From NCBI GenBank assembly GCA_023055505.1, contig JALIRH010000023.1:11776271-11840270 (forward strand): a stretch of DNA of 64,000 nucleotides, written 5' to 3'. Every line of letters begins with the position of its first letter. Position 1 is the first letter of the stretch. Under the pieces are notes generated by a model. The model was not told the DNA's origin and made no database searches. It saw only the letters and a list, made by a program, of their open reading frames with translations. This stretch comes from Callipepla californica brunnescens (taxonomy: Eukaryota; Chordata; Aves; Galliformes; Odontophoridae). Positions 52,401 to 61,400 of this stretch are shown one piece after another. The translations under genes were made by a program, and so were the position numbers.

Positions 52401-55400
52401 AATATTTCAACCACGGGTGCCTTAGCTTGTTTTTTGTTTTTTTCTCTCTTGAAATTCTGTTTCTCTCTCTGTTTCACTTGTTTCTGGCATTCAGTTCCAG
52501 TTTTTTGTGATTCCTGTATGCCATTATGCACTCCTGACCTTGATTTTGATGTGTTAGTGAAGTCTGTTAAGATGTTAAGACCAGGCATCTGTTCCATGGT
52601 GATTTATTGTTGCCTCCTTTTTCTGCATGTTGTTTCTTAGGTTTTTATTTTTTTGAAGTGAAGCTGATGTTTTACGCCCTGCTTCTAAAATACCAGTCTG
52701 GAGATTAATTTTGAAGTAGTCCCACCCCATTGACATTACTGATACTTTTAAATGTTGCGCTACACTTAGCACTGTTTCTTGATCAGTGTATTTGCGCCTC
52801 TTAATACTTCTTAAGTGTCTTTTAATTTTCTTCTTTGAAATCAGGGATTCTTTACAAGATTATTGCTTTTAAATATCAAATAGAAAAACAAAGTAAGAAA
52901 ATTTTGATCTGTAAATCTAACTAAGCATTCCTGCAACATGTTCTTGTGTAAATTATCTTTTTAATCAAATTGTTTGTTTACAGCTACCAGTTTTGGAGGA
53001 CAGTATTTAATTAAGAAGTCTGATGTGTGTCTGGTTTTATTTCTAGGACATTACATTTCTGTGGACACATCTTATGAGGGTGAGAAGGCTGTGCTTTTCA
53101 GTCCTGACCTATATTCTGAAGAGTGGAGCTGCATCAGACTGATTTATCAGATATCAACAGCTTCAGTGACTTCATTGGATCCTCCCATGCTCAACTTGTA
53201 CATGAGGAAAGAAGGAGAGAGCTTTGATCGTTTGCTGTGGTCAGCCAAGGAGCCTTCAGATAGTTGGCTAATAGCTAGTTTAGATTTAACAAACAGCACA
53301 AAGAAGTACAAGGTAAGCACAATTTTCAAAGATAACCACCACAGGCTTTATTGTGTACACATTGGGGTGGATGAATTGCATTTCAAACATTTCCACTCTC
53401 GGTCTTATTCTTGTTCCACGGAATGTGTGGTTTTCAGCATACTCTTCCTAGACAGAACAGAGATGCACTCCATCATGCTGAGATGCTGTGTGCTTGTTCT
53501 AAGGCATCTGGGTGTGAGCTAGCAATGTGTGAGTCACTTATCCTCTTCTGTACATAAAATTGCCAAGTAATACTGTTTTGATACCAGCATTAAATACTCT
53601 TCCAAACAAAAGCATTGTGGGCTCACTGGAAAGCACAGCTGACTGAACCAGAGCAGCATGGATGCCACATTTCTTGGTAGTTCAACACAGCTGCTGTTGT
53701 CCTGTAACAGATTTGTGACCTCCGAGGTACTAGGTCTGCCAGTGTGTTCTCTTTCCTGTCCTGTGCCATTCTGGAAGAGGTAAAGGTCGAAAGCTTAGAG
53801 GAGAAGAGTATGTCTACCCAAACCCTATTATACTCTGTCACAGTAACTCCCTATATAGCCAGTGCTGAGGAATATATTTACATTCCTTTTTACATTGAAT
53901 GAAGTGCATGCTATTTTGGCCTTGTCTCATTGTCGTTCAGTGTACTTTTTTTTTTTCTTCAAAGAACGGTATTAACTTTGTCTTCAGTGCATTCTAACAA
54001 GCCTTTCAGCAAAAGTACCTCTTCTGACTGAAAGGGTGATGATTTCCTTACATAGGTTATTTTACCCATTTATCTGGTTTAAATGTCCAGGGTTGAAATG
54101 GGCATTCTGGTGCTCTAAAATCTACAGTATGGTTTATGTTGTGCAGATTGTACTGGAAGCTGAAATGGGACGAGATAAATCTGCCAGTATAGCAGTTTTT
54201 GAAATTAAAATAACTCCTGGATATTGTATTGGTGAGTACTCTCTGCTCAGTTCCTGTTTTCTCTGAATAGAAGAAAATGTCTTGCTGTCTGTTTTAAAAC
54301 TTGAATTAAAGGTTTCAATTCAGGAAAGAAAACAGTATTTTTTATCCTGCTGAAAAGTTAACTGTCTGTCATATTCAGTGTACATATTTCATTGTTTTTA
54401 ATTTAAGACTGTGGACACTAATATGTGTTTGTATTTACTCATCTCTCTAGTAATATAAACATTTCACATACAGTGATTCATTCTGTTCTTGAGCTGCTTA
54501 TTGTTTGAGCAGGACCAAATGTTATATTTTTACAATGCTAGACTTCTGCAAACATTAGGCTTAACAGCTGTGATATTATTTTCATTGTCTGCCACCCCAT
54601 GTTTCTTTACAAAGGCATGCTGCTGACTGTAGAGTAAAAGATGTGATATTTACACTGATTGTTATTTTCTCATGAAATTTGCCAAAAACTGCCATATTCA
54701 AAAATTTCAGTGCCTGAGAGGCCAGAAGTCCTTTCAGTTTCTGGGGAGCTCTGATTGAGTCCAACTGAACTGTTAACAATTTGTTGGATCTGCAAAGCAA
54801 ATAAAGCAATCTTGTCACTGCTATGACATACTATTTCTGCCCTACTTCCAACCATCCTCGCTTTACAAATGAGATTTCTGCTCTGGCTCTTCAGTAAGTA
54901 CTAGAAGATGGAATATTTAAAATATGCTTTATTTGGTTCTAAATTACAGCAGCTGTGTATTACCAAATAATGAACAGAGAGGTTGGACTGAACAAGATGA
55001 AAATGTGTGCTTTACAGCAGTGATCAAGAATTGTCACTGTTTGCTTCTGTTTATTACAAACTGATAACTGGTGTGTCCGTTTTAATAAATGTAGATGTTC
55101 TGTGCACTGCTGTATATAAACCAGACAGTGCTTAGCAGTGGTGCTTATTCTAGCTTCTGTAAAGGAGGCATGTGCATTATGATGGTGTTTGCAATTGCAG
55201 AATGTGACTTTGAAGAAAATCATCTCTGTGGCTTTGTGAACCGCTGGAACCCCAATGTGAACTGGTTTGTTGGAGGTGGAAACATTCGCAATTCCCAGTC
55301 TATCCTTCCCAAAGACCACACACTTAAAAGTGAATTGGGTAAGCACGAATGTAAAACAGAAGTACAGGTGAAAAGTTGATACACTGCAAATTATATATAT

Positions 55401-58400
55401 GTTATTTCTTTTTTTTTTCATGGAATTGAGTGCAGGAAGAATGATTGACAAAAGAGTGGGTATCTTAATATTTGATGGAGTGTTGTATGAAATACTGCTG
55501 CAGATGAGACATGGATAATCAAGCTTGCTGCAGTGCACTGTGCGCCTCAAACAACGTTGGGTTTTTGTTAATACAAGGAGTTATATCATGAAAGGTGGGG
55601 CTGATACTTTTTCCTTAACTCATGCCGCTGTGCCTTTGTATTTTATTTCACAATTGTATGAGTTGAGTACAGAGTATCAGTCCATCTCTGCATAACTCTG
55701 CTTAAATAGTAGGAAAAATTTTCATGGAAGTTGAACTTACCAAAACTTCAACCATGGTACACATGGACCTTCTACAAATTAAAAAGTTCTGTATGGAATT
55801 GCCAAAGCTGGCAGCTGTGTGAGATGTATTTTCCTGTAGCCACTCTGTTTCTTTTTCACACAAACTCTCACTGCTGACTGTTAAAAGAGAAGATCTCAAG
55901 AATCTAAAATCTGTGTAGAAGCCTTCTTTTTGCAAGAAGTGTGTTATGGGGATAAACCAAGCATTTGCCAGGGAATTTTTGATTGAGATATGAAATGTGG
56001 TAACACTACAGAAGAAAATGAAGCATCTCAGGCAGATACTACTGAAGAGTCACCAGTCCCCTGACCGTGGGCAGGCTGGAGGAAAGCCACAACCAAGACA
56101 GCCCTTTCTCCTTTGTTCATTTGAATGAAGTGAGAACTGAAATTTCCAGGGCTGGGAACAGTGTTAACTAATTAATAGGCTGTTGTGGTGTAGGTAACAA
56201 AAAGGCAGAAACCTAATATCACAGTTTGCTGTGTCCATACTGAAGCATCCTATCAGTTTAGCACTTCGTTTTCCTTAAATTTTCTACCTGTGAAAAACTG
56301 TTTTTAAATTTATCAACCAGTATTGTATGATGCTATGTTCCTAGGAGCGTAGAAAGGAAAATACTGTACATGTATGGCATTTTTGTAAACGTGCATGTGT
56401 CCTGCTTAAATCAAGATAGATTTCCCAAAATCACAGTTTGAGATTCTGTACACTGAGAGTCTGTGCGCAGACCATATTGGCTGTTTTGGGTAAGGGATTT
56501 TACTCATCTGTGTATATATCTGTATGTATATGTATTTATGTTTTGCAGTCTCTCTGTTAATGGATCTCTCAGAAAAAAATACTTTTTAAGGATTTTGCTA
56601 AGAAGATAAAACATTTAGAAACCAGACCTTAGGTAGGCCAAGTAGCTTTATACAGAGAGAGGAATGTGCAGAATTACAGGCTGTTTGTGAATTCATTACA
56701 TTAAATGATCTGCTGAGCAGAACAAGTGAGTCTTGTTCATTTACTTAGTTTAGCTCAGTAGATGTTACACTTGGATAAAGTACTGTACCAAACGTTTGGG
56801 AGTATTAGAGTTTATTCAAATTACTTTGGGTTGTACAGAGGAAGAAACAAGAAAAAAAAATCTTGGAGTTACTGATGTTTACTCAGAACTAACTGTTGTT
56901 TTCCAAGCAGTACAGATATATACCTAGTCGTTGCTCACCTCTTTATACTTCTTTTAATTGGTATCCTTTCTAATGTGTCCTTATGCTACGTTTCTTTTAT
57001 ACTTTTAGGTCACTACATGTATGTAGACTCTGTGTATGTCAAACATTTTCAGGAAGTGGCTCAGCTAATCTCACCAAAGACTACGGCTCCGATGTCTGGG
57101 TGCTTATCTTTTTATTACCAACTTAAGCAGGAGAGCAGCATTGTTTTTACTCTTTACTTGAGAGATATGAGTGGCTTTTATGAGGAGATCTGGAAAACAG
57201 ACAGTGCCTCGACTGCAGACTGGGCATTAGCTGAAGTTGACTTTAGTGCGCCATACCCAATGGAGGTAAAACAGTCATTCCTCTGCATTATTTCTGTATT
57301 TTAGTCTCATATTTCTGTCAACTGATAATCTGTTTTTGTGGAAACTGAGTATCGTAACATTATGCATACCTTCTACCACAGAAGGAAAACTTAACAAAAA
57401 TATTCTAGATGCTTTTTCTGACTTAGACAATCCTGCAATTCAGTCTTTCTTTGCTTTCGTGTGACGGAGTCCAGACTTGGGTCCTAACAGTACAGTAGCT
57501 GTCTGTGGAAACCTGAGTTAATGGCAGGAGTATCAGAAAAACGTTGAATGGTGTTACCGAAAAATAGATACCTTCAAAGATTGGATTTAACAGTGTATTA
57601 TATATGCATATTATATATATAAAATAATACACCATAGATTTTTATGTATATATAATAGTAATATATAATGCACAGATAGATAGATTTTACTAGGGTTACA
57701 AATAAATCAGCTTTAATTCTACTTGCTTTGACTCTACCAAAGTTGTTTATTAACTCAGTGTAACCATACAGATTTTAAGGAATTATTAGGGATAAAGTTT
57801 ATTTTTGTTAATTGGTACATACCTTCATTCTCAGCAATGTCAGTAACCAAATAATCCACTGAAACTGTTGTACTTCAGATAGCATGGGTAAGGAGATGCT
57901 ATCTGATAGCAAAGTGCACTTCAACACAGAACTATAGAGACAGGAGATAAAACATTTGCTAACAGAATGGACATCAATTCAAAACACCATATCTGAGGCT
58001 AGGAAGAAATGTATGAAACTGAAGTTGTATAGAAGTTGGAAAAAGACATTGGCTCTGTCAGGCAGAAGTGAATGTGTAGGAATGTCATTTTATCTCAGTA
58101 AAATGAGTTACAAAGCCTGTAGCAACACATCGGAATCCGAAAGTGTGTTTTAAGTATCTAGGGTTCCAGTCAGGGTGAAATACTAGAAGTGCACAAATTT
58201 GTGAACTTGGAAAGCAAAGAAGTCAAATTTGTCTTTTGCATCTGCGTGCACTGTGAGCAATTTGAGAGGAATTCCCACACTGCAGCCTTTCTTTACAAGT
58301 CAGAAATTGTCAAACCATCTTAGTATGTCAGTGGGTGTGTAAGTAAAAAAAAAAAAAAAACAACAGTTGAAGCTGATCAGTTTTCCTGTGTTCAGAACTG

Positions 58401-61400
58401 CCATCAGAGCTGCCACCCATGGCATCCTACCTGACAGTTCCCTGAATGACTCAAAACTTGCTCTGCTGAAGCCCGAGGTCTGTGCTCTGCTATATGCCAT
58501 CTTCCCTCATGCATCTAAGGAGCCAGGCTCTGCTTTGTCATGGTTGCTACAGCATATCTGGTGGCAAATTCTTTGATGATCACTTAGACCCTGGAACTGT
58601 GGTTAGTTTTGTGAAAACATTACCTCAGTTCTTAACGGCAATCATAAAACCACCCTGAGTGTTGGAAATTATACAGTAATAAGCAGCAAACCGTAGGGTG
58701 GATGAATGCTCAGGGCGCCTATTGCTGTGGTCAGTTGAGTCCACAGCTCCAATCTTTTCAGTTAAAAATGAGTATTACCAGAAATATGGGAAGGAAATGA
58801 GGATAATTAAGTTACATGAACAAAATAACAATTCCTGGCCTCAAACTACAAAAAAACAAGACTGAAGTAGAATGTAGTAGAGGTTTATAAAAATCATAAA
58901 TGACACAGGAAAAGCTTGACTGTTAACAGTTTCTCATACTTTGCATTGGTGTTCCAGATTCTTAATTATAAGCTAACAGTTTTAAAGTAAACCAAAGGGA
59001 AGACATTTTCATACACACCATAACTAAACGGTATAACTCAATCCCTCAGCATACTAGGGATACCATTATTTTGACCAGTTCAAAAGCTGATTTGACAAAT
59101 TGAAGGAACAAACAATCTGTTAGGAATGCCATGTCAAGGAATAACCAAAAGCTTGTCAGCATCTACAGTTCTTTCTATAGGTGACCTCTGCTGAAAACAA
59201 TTACTGGGCAAGATGGGCCTTTAATCTGCTTCAGAAATTTTTATGTAATATAATATTCTCATTAATTTAGAGATAATTTCATATGAATGAAATTAAACCT
59301 TGCTTATATATTTTTTTTCAGTTTCTTCACAATAATTCTTTTCATCTGGATAGAGGAAATCTTTCTGGTTTCTTACACAGCTCTCCTAGTTTGGTTCCCA
59401 TCTGTAGGCAACACGTTACAGACAGTGCTATCACACTGTGGAAGCATTTGTCCATATATCCTTATTTTGTCCCTGGGGCTGTGTAGTGATTCAGGCCTTT
59501 TCTCAGAGGTTTCCTGTAAGTTGGTGCTTTGATACTTAAGATAGATTTTAACACATTTTCTCAAGAGTTGTGGACTATTCTCCCCTTACTTGAGGAAATG
59601 ATGTCCCTTGGGAATGGCAGAATAGCCACAGTGTTTGATTTGTAGTAAACAAAGCAAGTGATAGCTTTTCTAGTTCTTAACTGATTTTTTGAAAGGAAAA
59701 CTTCCATTCCATCTGGTTCCAAGACACGGGTTTCAGTGTCTGAGGATGCTTAGAGAAAAGTTAGTGCAGTAACAACAATTCATGCGGAGTAATGTATGCA
59801 GTTTGGTTTTAGCTCTTGATCGAGATAGATACAGTAATAACTAGGCAGCTTTGGGATCACAATCAATAAAGGCTGAATATTGGCTTGCTATGGTATCATT
59901 AGATAAGCCTTACTGCATGTTTAAAATTGAGGTTTCATATAGCAGCAGCAGAGTTCTGTTCTTCGATTTCCCATGACTTCAGATGGGCAGAGATTTGGTG
60001 AATGGGTCAGATTTGAATTTATATCATAAATAAGTCATCATAAATAAGTGATGTAATTCAGTTTGTCCCCAAACCTGCAGTACTGTCTGAGGTGCTGTAG
60101 AGTCTGTGTGGGAGATCCAGTCAGAATTCTATAAATTAAGATGTGTACCAAAATTATTGTTATGTAGATACTAGATGAACAACAAATTATTATTATTTTC
60201 AGGTAGTATTTGAAGTTGCTTTCAACAGTGCCAGTGGAGGTTATGTTGCCCTCGATGACATTTCTTTCTCTCCGGTTTACTGCAGCAATCAGACAGGTAT
60301 GAGTTTTATTGCTGTCTGCCATCCTCCTTTTCTCCCTTGCCATGAACTGCCTGTGTCAGTCCTTGCAGTATTCGGTAGTGATGTGCAGATACTGCCTTGT
60401 CTGGCCAATGCATGTTGGGCCTCTGTTTCCCTGGTGACAGGACAGCACTGTAAGGCAGATTAAGACAATTCTATCCACTTGATGAACTAATCTGGAAATC
60501 AGTCCTTAGTGCTTCCTCTCCGGTGACAGTGCCTCCAGGTTCTGCAGCCAGTGATTTGGACTCAGTGCTGAGGGATGTCCTGGGGATTCCACAGCTGTTA
60601 TAGTATAAGGAGGCAAATGTCATAGGAATTTCACTTTTACTGATGCAGAGAATATCTTCCTCCATCCACATGCCCTGAGGTGTTCTTCAGAGCCAAAACA
60701 GGAGCTATGTCTTCCTGTCTTTGCTGTTCCAAGAGGTGTTCTTTCCTGCAAGGAGTGGCACATCTGTCAGGATGTCATTAGAATTTCACAGCAGCAGAAG
60801 TCAGCTAAGTCCTCACAGCCTCTGCAGTATGGACTTATGAGACCAGTGACTTTGTCTCTTGTGAGTGCAGCCTCTTAACTCAGTCTGTTCTTGTTTTTTA
60901 TTGCTACTGCTGAGCAATTGTCAGAAGCAAATTAGTGGTTTTCCACTGAGACCATTCATTCTTTTTGGTCATGAGCTTGAATTTTTGGCTAGTCTTTCGA
61001 AGTGATCGAGGAAAAAGAGATTATTGTGCTTTTTTATCACTTGGAGTCTTTTCTAGCTTTACCTGCACTGTTCAAATATCAATAGGAGGCATATTATGAC
61101 ATATTATTAAGTTAAATATTTATTATATGTTTTATATTATAAATCCTTCACTTTTGGCATAGTAAGTCTAGCTGTTTCATTATCTCCTCAGTGCCTCTTC
61201 TGGTTTTGTTTTCCTTTGCAGCGAAAATCCCAACTTAGGTTTGCAGTATGCCATGGATTGGAGCTGTGTGCTAATCTCTGTTTTCCATTTTCAAGACAGC
61301 TAATGTGCAGTGAGCCATGGAATATTACATGGTATTTTCTGCTCAACTCTGATTTTGTTGTAAATCCATTCTAACTAGTGAAATTGATGGGCTCAGCTAA

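Larger units (their letters stand above)
16648..53046 (+). other. MAMDC2 intron 2 (36.4 kb)
   Basis: A GT-AG intron (GTAAGG...TTTCTAG) between phase 1 exons inside MAM domain 1. Its left part up to about 40.8 kb carries one mariner and at least eight CR1 insertions, four in each orientation. The right part (40.8-53.0 kb) has only simple repeats and one minimal CR1-like tail. The segments 16.77-20.17, 23.45-25.63, 29.35-32.46, 35.36-38.08 and 39.17-40.21 kb contain no gene or transposon that I can recognise. No nested host gene was found. Confidence 0.85.
40761..53046. other. Transposon-poor third of intron 2
   Basis: About 12.3 kb with no recognisable CR1 body, mariner or LTR. It contains only simple repeats, small duplications and a minimal CR1-like tail at 46461-46482. 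No exon was recognised: the longest open frame, 149 codons on the minus strand at 47419-47868, does not resemble a known protein. Confidence 0.6.

Noticed and set aside
52974..53522. Treating the whole 182-codon open frame as coding
   Set aside because: Only 53047-53312 matches MAMDC2 and is bounded by good splice sites; the flanks are intron that happens to stay open.
54960..55550. Minus-strand open frame of 196 codons overlapping exon 5
   Set aside because: It is antisense to a clearly conserved MAMDC2 exon, shows no domain, and its ends lie in intron. Long antisense frames over coding exons are common by chance.
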